A stretch of DNA of 64,000 nucleotides from Codonopsis lanceolata (lineage: Eukaryota > Streptophyta > Magnoliopsida > Asterales > Campanulaceae), in contig CM028377.1 of NCBI GenBank assembly GCA_013146195.2, positions 170,603,824 through 170,667,823 of the forward strand, read 5' to 3'. Each line of letters starts with the position of its first letter. Position 1 is the stretch's first letter. The notes beneath the pieces were generated by a model. That model made no database searches, was not told the DNA's origin, and saw nothing but the letters and a program-made list of their open reading frames with translations. Positions 1 to 11,601 of this stretch are shown here, one piece after another. Position numbers and translations under genes: made by a program.

Positions 1-81
1 TTGAGTATTTTGCATGTATTGTTGTCCTATTTGGACGACTTGACTTGTGATTCCATCTCTGGTCCCGGTCGGGTCGTCACA
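1..81 (+). repeat. 3' end of the 5' LTR of element A
   Basis: These bases match positions 7780-7858, the end of the downstream LTR, and finish with the same GGGTCGTCACA. The two ends differ at a few places, mostly around CTG and CCG triplets. The rest of this LTR lies left of the window. Confidence 0.9.
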
Positions 82-103
82 GCTTGGTATCGAGCTTTAT
101 AGG
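82..103 (+). other. Primer binding site of element A (initiator tRNA-Met type, one base missing)
   Basis: Directly after the LTR comes TTGGTATCGAGC, one base short of TTGGTATCAGAGC, the usual plant initiator-Met PBS that is intact in element D at 10819. The missing base is the A of a CAG triplet. Element B has the same one-base difference. Confidence 0.85.
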
Positions 104-192
104 TTAGCTATCGGCCAGGATAGGTTCCATGGCCTAGGTGGGTTGGTTCTTTGTGTGATTTCTAACGTCGAGTGATTTCTTATAGGTGTATC

Positions 193-1345
193 ATGGTGGT
201 TCCTAGACAAGGAGCTAGTAGCGGTGGCGCTGGTGTTGGCCGAGGTAGAGGTAGGGAGGGTTCTCGTTGAACCGCAGGCTAGAGTTCGAATGAACCGTAG
301 GTTGAGATACCTCCACCACGTAATCGTGGATGAGAATGCTCGTATGGCGGGCTTGTTCCGTAGGATGATGACCTATGACCGAAGTTGGCACAGAAGGTCG
401 CGGGAGGTGTACCACCCCCACCACCACCACCGTAACCGAGGCGAGAGTTTCGCCACCTCGTAATGATGTACCACCGTAACCTAGGGCCAGAAACAATGCT
501 ACTTTGGAGAGGTTCTTGAAAATGAAACCTCCATCATTCGAGGGAGAGTCAGATGCTGGTAAGGCAGAGTTATGGCTTGAGGACTTGGAGAAAATTTTTG
601 CAGCTCTGGACTGCACCGAGGAGGAGAAAGTTGTGTTAGCTGTGTATAAGCTAAGAGGGGCCGCGAATCATTGGTGGAGAGTATTGCTAGATAGCTGGAA
701 TCTTAATCGGGTTCCAAGGATTTGGTCAAATTTCGAGAGGGAGTTCAAGGCCTCCTATGTACCTATGGTAGTAAGGAGGAAAAGGGAGAAGGAATTTCAG
801 GATCTAGAACAAGGTTCTATGACAAAGGGCTCAAGATTCGATAAGTTTACCGAGTTGTCTCGCTATTGTGCACATCTAGTACCGGATGAGTCCTGAGGGT
901 ACTCAAGTTCGTGAAGGGTCTCAAGACCGAAGTTTAGAGGCGCTCTTATCATTGCAGCTTGATCGATTATCGGGCGCGGTAGACCGTGCCTACGAGATAG
1001 AGAGAGATATAGAGGAGCACAGGCCGAAGCCTTCTGTGCAGCCTTCACAGCAAAGACGGGCCATCGCAGGGGCCTCGCAAAGATTCTCGGGAGAGGCCGA
1101 GTTCTGTAATCGGCTCGATCGTAGGGCAACCGTCGCAACGGTGGCCATGGCGCATGCCAGCCTGGGGACAGACACTGCCCGAGAGTCGAGATAGTCGCGC
1201 TTCCATCTTCTCAGCAGGACAGGAACAGCTTGTAGTATGTTCTCATTGTCGCGCACGGGCACGCAGCTGAGCAAAGGTTGTTGACTAAGATCGCTAAGTG
1301 TCACGGTGTGGTGAGACGGGTCATTTGAGGAGAGATTGTCCTAAG
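193..1345 (+). pseudogene. gag of chromovirus A (capsid and zinc knuckles), frameshifted
   Basis: The structural protein that forms the virus-like particle. The ATG at 193 opens a Gly/Arg-rich start (MVVPRQGASSGG...) soon interrupted by a stop. The retrotransposon gag (capsid) domain is readable at 504-893, with the motif GAANHWWRVL near 658. A TGA and frame change follow at about 893; the protein then continues with QLDRLSGAVDRAYEIERD. Two CCHC knuckles are visible in pieces at about 1235-1285 and 1298-1345; the second reads RCGETGHLRRDCPK. The start was chosen by alignment with gag of element B, which also begins with ATGGTG. Several breaks need only one or two bases, so some could be sequence errors. 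Confidence 0.8.
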
Positions 1346-4300
1346 TCCGGTGCTAGTCGGGCTGGGCTCACGCCCGGGAACAAGAGGGATAGCGATGGGC
1401 GCCCTAAGGCGCAGCACGTGTATTTGCGCTTGATCGGCGTGGTGTCCCGCAGTCTACTTCTGATTGGAGGTACACTCTCGCGGTCATAGAGCTCGAGTTC
1501 TTATAGATCCGGGTCTACTCATTCATATGTCGCATCTCATTTTATTGATCATTTATGCGTATTGCCCGCCTTGCCTTATGTGCTTGAGGTGTCTACACCG
1601 CTGGGTGATTGTATGCTTGCATCCGAGGTTTATAGGGGTTGCGATGTACTTGTTTGTGATCGGGTTTTGCATGCGGATTTGGTAGTATTGCCTATCCGGA
1701 TTTTGATGTGATATTGGGTATGGATTGGCTATGTGTTTACCATGCTTTAGTAGATTGCCGCCGCAAGAGGGTTACTTTTGCCATGCCCGAATTCGAGTTT
1801 GTGTTTATTGGCGATCATGCTATGAGAGGTATACATGTTATTTCGCCATGGCTAGAAAACTGCTATCTCGGGTGTACGGGTATATTGCTTGTGTGCTTGA
1901 TACTAGCATGTCTACCGTTAGTATAAAAGATGTACCGGTAGTTAATGAATTTCCGGATGTCTTTTCGACTGATTATGCATTACCTCCCGACCGAGAGTTA
2001 GAGTTTTGCATTGAGTTATTGCCCTGCATTTCACCTATCTCTAGAGCACCTTATAGGATGGCTCCAAATGAGTTGAGAGAGTTGAAGGAGCAGCTTGCAA
2101 GAACCGCCGGATATAGAGTTTATTAAACCGAGTGTGTCTCCTGGGTGCACCGGCTTTGTTTGTGAAGAAGAAGGATGGTAGTTTGCGGTTATGCATTGAC
2201 TATCGCCGCTTGAACCAAAGTTACTATAAAGAATAAGTATCCATTACCTCACATTGATGATCTCTTTGATCGCCTTCGTGGGTCTGTTGTGTATTCCAAG
2301 TTAGACTTGAGGAGTGGTTACCACCAGCTGAGGGTTCGCGCGAGGATGTCCCGAAGACGCCTTTCGCACGCAAGTATGGCCATTATGAGTTTGTTGTGAT
2401 GCCGCTTTTGTTGACAAACGCGCCGCCGCTTTTATGGACTTGATGAATAGGGTGTTTCATGAGTACCTTGATTGCTTTGTAGTGGTGTTCATTGATGATA
2501 TCCTGTGTACTCGAAGTCACGAGAGGAGCATGAGCATCATTTGAGAGAGGTTCTTACTTGTGAAACAACTTTTTGCTAAATTTAGCAAGTGTGCTTTCTC
2601 GGCTAGAACAAGTTGCTTTTCTTGGGCATGTTGTGTCTAGTGATGGTATCGCTGGATCCATCTAAGGTCGAGGTCGTTACCAAGTGGAAGACTCCTAGTA
2701 CGGTGACCGAAGTCCGTAGTTTCTGGGCTTGGCGGGTTATTACCGTAGGTTCATTGAGGGATTTTCTAAGATTGCCACTCCTATGACCAATCTTACTCTA
2801 AGAAGTCCGCTTTTGTTTGGAGTGACAAGTGTGAGGCTAGCTGTGAGTTGAAGAGGAGGTTGACTACGCTCCTGCTTTAGCTTTGCCTAGTGGTTGTGAG
2901 AACTTCGTGGTTTATTGTGACGCTTCTTTGGAAGGCTTGGGTTGTGTGCTTATGCGTAACGGAAGGTTATTGCCTATGCTTCTAGGAAGTTGTCACCGTA
3001 TGAGCGTAATTATCCGACTCATGATCTTGAGTTGGCGCTATTATCTTTGCGCTTCATAAGTGGAAACACTATCTTTATGGAGCTAAGTTTGAGGTGTATA
3101 CGGATCATAAGAGTCTCGAAATACCTTTTCTCAAAAGGAGTTAAATATGAGACGTAGGCGATGGATGGAGAAGCTTAAGGATCATGATTGTACTATCTTG
3201 TACCATCCGGGAAAGCGAATGTTGTTATGATGCGCGTTGAGTAGAGATCCTACATGTCTTGTTTGATGATGAGGGAATGGAAGATGCTCGAGGATGTCCG
3301 TGAGTGGAGTCCTCGTTGTGAGTGAGCATAGTGTTCTCTTTGCTAGTGTTCGTGCTACACCAAGTGTTGTTTGGGTTGATCAAGGAAGCTCTCAAGCACC
3401 GATCCAGATTTGAGGAAGATTATCGATGGATTGGGTGAGAATAATACACCCGAAGTTCGCGATAAACAAGTGATGGGATCTTGACATTCTGAGTAGGATT
3501 TATGCTCCTTCTTCCGATGAAGTGAAACGATGGTTCTTGATGAGGCTCACAAGGCCAAGTATACGATACATCCGGTAGTACTAAGATGTACCGTGACTTG
3601 AAGAGGCGCTTTGGTGGAATGGTATGAAGAGGGAGATAGCCGAGTATGTTTCGAGATGTTTGACGTGCCAAGAAAGTTAAGGCCGAGCACCGAGACCCGC
3701 CGGTTTGCTTCACCACTTGAGATTCCTGAGTGGAAGTGGGAGCATATCACCATGGATTTTGTTACGTGGTTGCCACGCATTCAGAGGCTTTGATGCGCTT
3801 TGGGTTATCGCTGATAGGTTGACTAAGTCTTCTCATTTTATCCCTATTGCGATTTCCTACGCTTGAGTCATTGGCGCCGTTGTACATTCAGAGATTGTGA
3901 GATTACATGGTGTACCTAAGTAGCATTGTGTCGATAGAGACCCCATTTACTTCTAGGTTCTCGCATTCTTTGCGTGAGGCTTGGGTACGAAGTTGAATTT
4001 CAAGATCGCTTCATCCACACCGATGGTCACGGAGCGATTGATACGATTTTGGAGGATATGTTACGCGCGTGTGCTATGGATTTTCAAGGGTAGTTGGGAT
4101 TCACATCTACCGCTGGTCGAAGTTGATAATAACAATTTATCGGCCTAGCATTGAGATGGCGCCATACGAGGCATTGTATGGGCGTAAGTGTCGATCACCG
4201 ATTTGTCGGGATGAGGTTGGTGAGGCAAGATTATGGGGTTCTGAGATGGTGCAACAGCCACCGAGAGTGTGAAGTCGATTAGAGACAGATTGCTTACCGT

Positions 4301-4786
4301 AGTAGACGTAAAGCTACGCAGACAACCGAGACGTGATCTTGAGTTTCGTGTTGGTGACTTTGTGTTCCTGAAGGTACGCCTCGCGGTACTAAGCGGTTTG
4401 GGAAGAAAGGGAAGCTTTCTCCCTGTGTTTATTGGTCCGCTCGAGATCTTAGAGCGGATTGGTTCTTTGGCTTATAGACTTGCGTTACCACCGCCTATAT
4501 CGGGTGTCCATGATGTGTTTCATGTTTCGATGCTTCGTAAGTACTTGAAGGACGAGTCACATGTCCTTACTTATGAGGAGATTACCTTTGAGCCCGATCT
4601 TTCTTACGTTGAGAAACCGGTGAGGATTCTTGATACCAAGGAGCAAGTCTTGAGGACCAAGCGATTCCTTTAGTGAAGGTCTTGTGGAAGAATCATGATA
4701 TTGAGGAAGCCACATGGGAGACCGAGCTTGAGATGAGGGAGAAATACCCTTACTTGTTCGAGATTTCGTATGAATTTAGGGACTAA
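1346..4786 (+). pseudogene. pol of chromovirus A: protease, RT, RNase H, integrase, chromodomain-like tail
   Basis: Encoded in short pieces in changing frames. The protease has VLIDPG at about 1494 and ILGMDWL at about 1710. RT starts near 1960 (PISRAPYRMAPNEL at about 2030), continues with [15 protein letters not shown] and keeps the catalytic FIDD at about 2490. RNase H covers about 2850-3250 and integrase about 3560-4290. The tail has [11 protein letters not shown], then [20 protein letters not shown] and [18 protein letters not shown], and ends with a chromodomain-like [16 protein letters not shown]. The stop TAA is 22 bases before the 3' LTR. Known chromodomain tails direct insertion to particular chromatin. 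At least ten frame breaks are seen, so the copy as read makes no polyprotein. Confidence 0.85.
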
Positions 4787-4795
4787 ATTCCTTTA

Positions 4796-4807
4796 AGTGG
4801 GGGAGGA
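4796..4807 (+). other. Polypurine tract of element A
   Basis: AGTGGGGGAGGA lies directly before the TGTGAGAACCC start of the 3' LTR, the usual place for plus-strand DNA priming. Elements B and C have nearly the same tract on the other strand. Confidence 0.85.
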
Positions 4808-7800
4808 TGTGAGAACCCAAACCCCATTTCATGTTTGTCATCATTATAACATGTTTATAATATGTCTTGACATATTTGAGACTTCATTTCATTCATATCT
4901 TGTTGGCATTGAGTGGGTTGAGATCATAATAGAGTAATGGTCTTCCATGCGTTGCATGCCATGTTGTTGTTGATGTGTTCGAGTGTTCTTAACGTGTTAG
5001 CACCTTAATAAGTCTCATGAGAGTCTTAATACCTTGCATATAAGATTTACAATGTTCATCTTAGTTGTTTGTGCTTGGTTGGGAGTTTAGAAGCTTCGTT
5101 GCTTCGCTTTGTGTTTTGTAAGGTTTGTACATCATTGCTTGTATTGCCTTCATTTCGTCTCTCGAGAGAAGTTCGGTTGAGTTCTAGGCCTTGAATACAA
5201 GCCATAACCATGATTAAACAAGCCTAATACATGTTCATTCTATCCTAGATTAAGTTGGGATTGATTCGTGTTTGATTCATTGGCCATTCGTCGCGTGATT
5301 CGAGCCATGTTTTAACTTGTTTTGCATGTGTTTTGGGTGTGTTTCCGACTTGTTTTGAGTTGGGTTACACCTTAGGATTGTTGCCAATGAGTTTCAGATC
5401 ATTTAGGGTCACTTAAGATGAAGTTTGAGTGTTGAACCTCGCGGCCGCATTGAGATTTGGTCACCTGCTCGTGGAGATGCCGAGAGCTAGTCAAAATGTG
5501 CGTAACCCGAATAAGACTCTCATGGGTCGCATGGTGGAATAGGGATGCGACCGCATCCTCCTGAAATCTGGTTTGTGACTTTTTTGAGTGGATTTGGCTA
5601 ATGACTCTTGAACCCTTGCCCCTTGGCCGACCTTGGTCACTCAAAGCCATCTTTGTTGACTTGTCTAAGACCCTTTTAGACCCTTGGATCATTGCTTATC
5701 AATGGCTCACATGCCTTAGCCAATAGAAAGCCTCTTAATCACTTCACTTGGATTAGGGACTTCTTGGGAAGTATATAAACACAAAATTCAGCCTTTCCAG
5801 CCATTTGTGTTCAACATAACCAGAGAACTTCAAAGACTTAGCTCACAATTCGTCCATGGAAGAAACCCTAGGTTGAAGGACCATTTCCCGGAGATCCGGT
5901 GGTCCGATCGACGAACCAAGACCGCCAAATCGAAGCTCTCGATCTTCTCTACAACAATCCTTGCTCTAATCAACCTTTCCTCCATTAATCTTAGGACTAA
6001 GGTGAGTGACAATTCCCTGAGATTTCCATGTTAAATAAAATAGCATGACCCCTTCATTATAGTTGTTCTATTAGTGATTGTGAACATCTTTTGTGAAGAC
6101 AAAACCTTCAATTCAACATATAAAATATGAGTATGATTTTATGAAATCTCTATGAAGTTATGATTTTGACATTTTATAAAGCATGAATGTTGCTTGTATT
6201 AAGCTTGGGAATAACTCTTGTGAAAGAATTCGGTTCAATTCAAGGTTTAACAAAATCACCGAAACTAGGGTTTGAAACTCGAGATTGTGTTTAAGGCTAG
6301 TTTAAGAACATGAACGACTTAGTTATCGAGTTCTAAATGAACGGAGAACTTAAAAAAAGGCAATGTGATACATATAGTATCAATGATCTACTTGGTTGAA
6401 TTTTAGAAAAACTCACCGGAGTTGAAATTAGGGAGTTATGAACAATAACGACTCCACAATCAATCCCTACGACGAATGTAGTTCGTTAGACTAATAAATT
6501 AGCTTACGATACTTTGAGATGGATTAATGCTTATGCCTTGATGTTTGTGTGCTTTTAAGACTCGATTGAGTTCTTATGCGGTTTATGTGATCGTGTGAAG
6601 TAAATGCATGATTGAGAGCATGTTGTAGAATAATGTATCTATTTGACATGTTGAATTCACTCTTGTCGAATTCTTGTTTGATTCCTTAAATGAGTAAACA
6701 ACTACTTGTTGAATAAGTTCGCTCTTGTCGAACTTATTCCTTATTTGAGATTATATGACGAGTAAACATCTACTTGGCATTGCATGAGTCCAGTGCATAT
6801 TTGATTGAGTCGTTGGTGTGACAATGATCGCCGCCACGAGTTATGGGACTCGTGATAGTGATGGGTTGTTATACCGGTTTTATTCACACACCTCCACTGT
6901 TGGCCACAGTGGGGAAGTAGCCCCTTTGCTGTAACCAAGAGAGCACATTGGCAAGTCTAATTACCAAGTAGAGAGCTTGGTACCCGAGTAGAGAGCTCGG
7001 TACTTTGATACACTCATCACGGGTATCATTGGCACGAAATATTAACGCTGTGTATTGCAGGAGCTACATAGCGGCACCGGTTCCATAACATATCGTCCTT
7101 ATATGTGGTTTACTTTATAGCACTTATGTGAAACAACGTGCTACCATGGATATGTGATTTAAGTGTTTATTAAATGAATGCTTTGAGTGACTTGATATTA
7201 AAAATGATATCTTGCTATGTATGCTGCATGATGCCATGACATGCATAATTGTTAACTCACAAAGTCTTTATGACTTACCCTCCCTTTTTATCGCTTTAGA
7301 TCCGAGCCGCTCGTGTACCGCTGAGGCGTAGCAGATTCTTGCTTGTCCGTGATCGCACGCGACGAGGTTGTGGTTTATAGATGTCCTTATTTTGTTCTCT
7401 TTTGTAAGGACGTCGGGTTTAGCAAGTCATTTAGACTTTGCTTGGGAACTTTGTTTATTTGTTTTATGTCTATACTTGTATCTTATTTTTGAGCACCGGC
7501 GCATGTACGCTGAGCCTTGTATAGATGTATTATGGTTCTCATGTTTTAAAACTTCTGCTGGGCATTACTTTAGCTCTTATTTAATTATGTTGTTCTCCGG
7601 CATGTTGTAGCCGTCGAGGTATATTAGCATGAACTGCGTAGTGTTGGGTTCCGGTAGTAAAGTCGCCAATGAATTGATATACTTGTCTTTAATTGCTATA
7701 TCGAGTTTAAAAGTTTTAAAAATTTCCTTGCCGAGTCGCGCTTCATCTGAAATGTTGCGTCACGTCGTTTTCTATAATTGAGTCTTTGCATGTATTGTTG

Positions 7801-7858
7801 TCCTATTTGGACGACTTGACTTGTGATTCCACCTCGGGGTTCGGGTCGGGTCGTCACA
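4808..7858 (+). repeat. 3' LTR of element A (about 3.05 kb)
   Basis: It starts TGTGAGAACCC after the polypurine tract and ends GGGTCGTCACA, giving TG...CA ends. The ends are fixed by the matching 5' LTR end at 81 and by reverse-strand copies at 14537, 15918 and 23463. No long ORF of its own is seen; the short ORFs inside are chance. The base after it (7859) starts a different LTR. Confidence 0.9.
5772..5780 (+). promoter_or_regulatory. Likely TATA box of the A LTR promoter
   Basis: GTATATAAAC occurs about 965 bases into the LTR, which would make this the U3/R border. A CA-rich segment about 30 bases downstream is a plausible start site. Confidence 0.6.
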
Positions 7859-8115
7859 ATTGAAGAAGGAAAATGGTGTTGCTCTATTGAAGTTAATTTA
7901 AAGGAGATTTGGAATTTTATATTTAATTTGTTCCTAATTGGGAGTTATTAATAAGATAAAAAATAAACAACAAGACCTATCTCTGTCTAAGACTTTCCTA
8001 AAACTAGCCAAAAGCTTGAAGGATAAATTTGCATAAAACGGTACAAAAGATACTTCAAGAAGTCAATGTAACAAAACTAGGAGTGAGCTTGGTCAGATTC
8101 AGTCCAACTTTTTGG

Positions 8116-8124
8116 TATAAAAAG
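8116..8124 (+). promoter_or_regulatory. Likely TATA box of the D LTR promoter
   Basis: TATAAAAAGG follows an AT-rich stretch; the downstream sequence reads like an LTR leader. This is a sequence match only. Confidence 0.55.
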
Positions 8125-9547
8125 GGAAAACTGGAACCAGAGAAATAGTCTGGTTCTTCCTTGGTGTCCATTGCTAGGAATCTTCTTTCCCCAAGCTACA
8201 CCATGAGATTGAAGTGAAGGTTGAGAAGAACAACCTCATCTCTTGGATTCCGAAAATTCAGTTTGTGAGGGCTGAAATTGGGTAAGTTTCTACCTCTCTT
8301 CCTTTTTCTTTTGGCTCCATTGACCCTAGGGAAACAACCATTTATGCTATGTGAGGTCAATGGATGCAATTGTTAGGGTTTGTAGAGATGCCATGAACCC
8401 TAGGTCTTCAATTGATGATAGAACTTGGTTGAACCTATGTGAGACCTTGAATTATGTGAAATTCATGTTCTAAATAGTCTATTAAACTTGGCTATGTGAA
8501 TTACCCATGGATATTGTGCTTGATTTGGTAGAGATTCTTGGAAGGGGATTTTGCCCTAATCATGTTTTGGCTTACAAATTATTGTTGTGAGCTTGATTAC
8601 TATGTTTTATATGTTTAGTAGAGCATATTAAACCATGTTGTGTGATTTAATCATGATTTATAAAATATGATTGGTAAGGTGTCAACAATGAATTTATGCA
8701 CAAAATTGACAATTATTTCCAAGTTGCATTGTTAAGTATTTTGTGGGGTTTATGTGAGTTTATTGAACTTGGGGACATGGTTATTGGCGATAGTTATGAA
8801 CATAGGGGGATGTTGAAGCCCATGCTTCTATTCCCTAAATTTTCGGAAAGTTTAGATTGGACTCAACGGAGTCAACCTTTGGGTTAGTATGAATCCTAGG
8901 AACTATAATCTTAAGTCCTACGGAATTTTGGGTAGAAATCATGGAGGTCGAGCCTCCAAGAAGTTTTGAAGTGTATGAAGAACACTTGATTATGAGAGCT
9001 TATATGATTCTCTACTGTGATATTTATGCTAGTTGTGGATGGAATGCATGACTAGTTTGATGGTAGAGTATATACCTACTTGTTTTGAGCATATGAGTAT
9101 ATATTACTTGTGTTTGGGTTTTGAATCCAGTTGGAGTCGGTTTGTTGAGTCTTTGGTGGGACGAGACATCGTCTTCACGAATTGTGAGATTCGTGATCGC
9201 GATGGATCACCGTGCCGGGTTTGCACACACCCCTCCATCGATGGCCACGGTGGGGAAGTAGTTTATCTCAGCTGTAGTAATACACATGACTTTGATAACT
9301 ATGGAACTCGAGCGAGATCGCTCTCGGGACGTCGATATCTACGAGAGGATATCGAGGGCACATAAAGGTTTTGCACGTGTTTTTGCAGGAGCGACACGTG
9401 CGGAAGAATTGGTAATGGTATCATATCCCTTTTATATGAATTGTTTCACAAGTGCTTATGTGAATAATGTGCTTGGTGATTTGGATAGGATAGGATATGA
9501 TGGTTGTTTTGGTTTCATAAATGTTATACTTGATAGATAACATATTG

Positions 9548-9965
9548 ATTAAGGTTGTTAAGCATAAATGCTTAAACATGAACATTATTTGAATGTTGTA
9601 TTATGCCAAAAGCATGAGTTATTATTGTTAAGCTTATAGGCTTGACATAAATATTATGGGAATGCTATGTTATACTAATAACATGAATTATTATTGTTAA
9701 GCTTATAGGCCTTGACATGTAAATTATTGGAATGCTATGTTATACTAATAACATGAATTATTATTGTTAAGCTTATAGGCCTTGACATGTAAATTATTGG
9801 AATGCTATGTTATACCAATAACATTAATTATGATCGTTAAGCATAAAATGCCTTGACATGGGTTTTGGTGAAATGTTATACTATAATGATAACATATGTT
9901 ATTAATGTTGAGCATGGATGCCATAACATGATTTTTATATAAGGTTATATGCGATGATAGCATGA
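9548..9965 (+). repeat. Degenerate 70-bp tandem repeats inside LTR D
   Basis: Units are marked by TTATTGTTAAGC, then TTATAGGCCTTGACATG and ATGCTATGTTATACTAATAA. Two adjacent units starting at 9691 and 9761 are almost identical; outer units towards 9548 and 9965 are more diverged. I count about six. Confidence 0.85.
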
Positions 9966-10817
9966 TGTATAATATTATTGAACATTATGCCATGATAGGA
10001 AGTTATGGTTAGTAACTTACTAAGTCTTTGTGACTTACCTTTTATTTGTTGGTTGTTTTCCCTAGATCCGAGTCGCACGAGCGGATCCAAGTAAATCGAG
10101 AAGGTTGCGTTGACGAAGTATTCTTTTGGCAGGTTGCTACCTAGATAGTTTATTTGCTTTTGGTGAGGTCGTTGGGAAAGATGAAGTTATGTAAACTTCA
10201 TGTTGGGTAGCAAACCTAATTGTGATTTGTAATATTGTAATTATGTTGTTAGTCTATTCTTTTGCAGCCATCGGTAGTAGTCGTAATTGGTGTATATTTA
10301 TGGTTTTATCTCCATATGTTTTCATGATGTTGGTACTTATGTCGTTGGTAGCCGACTTGTGTTAGTCGTGCTTGGTTAATTGGTGATTATGTTTTAGCAT
10401 GTTACATTGCTAGTTAAATATTATGTTTGTTCTCCGGCATGTTTTTAGCCGTTGAGTTGTTAGACTAGAGTCTTAGACTTAGTGTAATGTTGGGTTCCGG
10501 CCGTAGCTTCGCCGATGACTTGGTTTATATTGTGCTATAATTGAATTGCATGACAGGGAGTTTAGTCCTACGTGCCCAATGTTGCGCACGCGGCCGAATT
10601 TTGGACCGAGAGATTAACTACCTCTTTAGTTGTTTTTAGTTTGAGCTTGTTAGCTCGGGCGCCACTGTTTTATTACATTTCGCTTTCGCATATGTTTTGA
10701 GTTGTTGGCGTATCGCCGTTATGGCCCTACCCATTATTTGCTGCTTGCTTGTTGTTAATTGTTTCCCGACGGCACGACTTTGGGATTTCGTCTTGGGATC
10801 CGGGTCGGGTCGCCACA

Positions 10818-10836
10818 GTTGGTATCAGAGCTGTTG
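10818..10836 (+). other. Primer binding site of element D
   Basis: TTGGTATCAGAGC directly follows the CACA end of the LTR, the standard plant initiator tRNA-Met PBS, here without the base loss seen in A and B. Confidence 0.9.
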
Positions 10837-10931
10837 GTTAGCTGTCTGCCAGGATAGGTTCCTTGGCCTAGTTTGGGGGTTGGTTTTGTGTGATTTGTTA
10901 TATCTTAACGTCGAGAGTTATAGTATGTTAA

Positions 10932-11601
10932 GATGTTTGAACTAGAATGGGTGTTAGCGCTAGTAGAGGTGCCAATGTTGATAAGTATAAGGTGGTACTA
11001 GTAATATCCATGATTGAGAATCCACCGGAGAATTGGTGGCAAATATTATGATATTGTGATTTAATATTTAAGTGAAGATCACAGAGTTAGCTCATTAGAG
11101 TAGAGCACTTAGTACCGAATGAGACTAGGAAGACTCCATGAATTGTGAAAGAGTTAAAGATTAAGGATAAAATATTATAGGCGATTTATTTTATTACAGC
11201 TTGCGGATTTTCGAGAGGCTGTGGACTATACTTATGAGAAAAAGTTAAATATTAAGGAACGCACCTGAGAGAGGACCTCAGGGAATATTAAGGTTGATGA
11301 TATGGTTAGAGGGCAGTTAGTACCTCATAAAATTGTGAAAATCCGTAGACCAGTAGGCGGAGTGCCTCTACATATTGTCATAGATGACGAGGTGATGAAT
11401 CATTGTGTAAATTATGCTTGGGAAATGGAACACCGAGGATAGGTGTTGGAGCAATATAGGCTAAGTTTTTGCTTGTGATGGTGATCACATTAGAAAGGAT
11501 TGCCTTAAGTTGAGGATTTATGACTCTAGGAGTGCTAATGAGCGGTCTAGTGACTCTTAGTGAGATGGTTACTGACGACCTAGAGTTTGAGGTTGTATGC
11601 G
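10932..11601 (+). pseudogene. gag fragment of element D
   Basis: No open frame is left, but pieces of gag can be read: PPENWWQIL near 11020 (capsid WW motif), QLADFREAVDYTYEKK near 11195 (same place as QLDRLSGAVDRAYE in A) and remnants of a CCHC knuckle at about 11466-11515. It stops where LTR C begins. The rest of the gene is not in the window. Confidence 0.65.

Larger units (their letters stand above)
1..7858 (+). mobile_element. Ty3/gypsy chromovirus A (Tekay/Del type), 5' LTR truncated by window edge
   Basis: The order LTR end, PBS, gag, protease, RT, RNase H, integrase, chromodomain-like tail, polypurine tract and 3.05 kb LTR is that of a plant chromovirus. The very long LTR and the C-terminal chromodomain-like segment point to the Tekay/Del clade. 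All coding regions carry frameshifts or stops, so the copy is not autonomous as read. It lies in the U3 of element D: the sequence right after its 3' LTR is the interior of another LTR. The clade is inferred from architecture and motifs, not from a phylogeny. Confidence 0.88.
7859..10817 (+). repeat. 5' LTR of element D, U3 start missing
   Basis: The right end is fixed by GGGTCGCCACA followed at once by the PBS. Only about 257 bases remain before the TATA box, so the start of U3 was cut off by element A. The stretch contains a block of 70-bp tandem repeats at 9548-9965. Short ORFs at 8696-8887, 9033-9365 and 10697-10945 have no recognisable content and fall inside the LTR. Confidence 0.8.
7859..11601 (+). 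mobile_element. Chromovirus-like element D, 5' part only
   Basis: It holds most of a 5' LTR, a clean initiator-Met PBS and a decayed gag start. It is cut on the left by element A and on the right by the end of LTR C at 11602. Its pol and 3' LTR are not in the window. It shares the PBS and gag layout with A, B and C, but its LTR differs over long stretches, so it is a separate family. Confidence 0.8.

Noticed and set aside
7020..7340. tRNA-like or small-RNA gene in LTR A
   Set aside because: No cloverleaf or A/B-box arrangement could be found; the stretch repeats in other LTRs of the family.
8696..10945. Small ORFs inside LTR D as genes
   Set aside because: They lie in an LTR, have no known motif, and no counterpart in the other LTRs.
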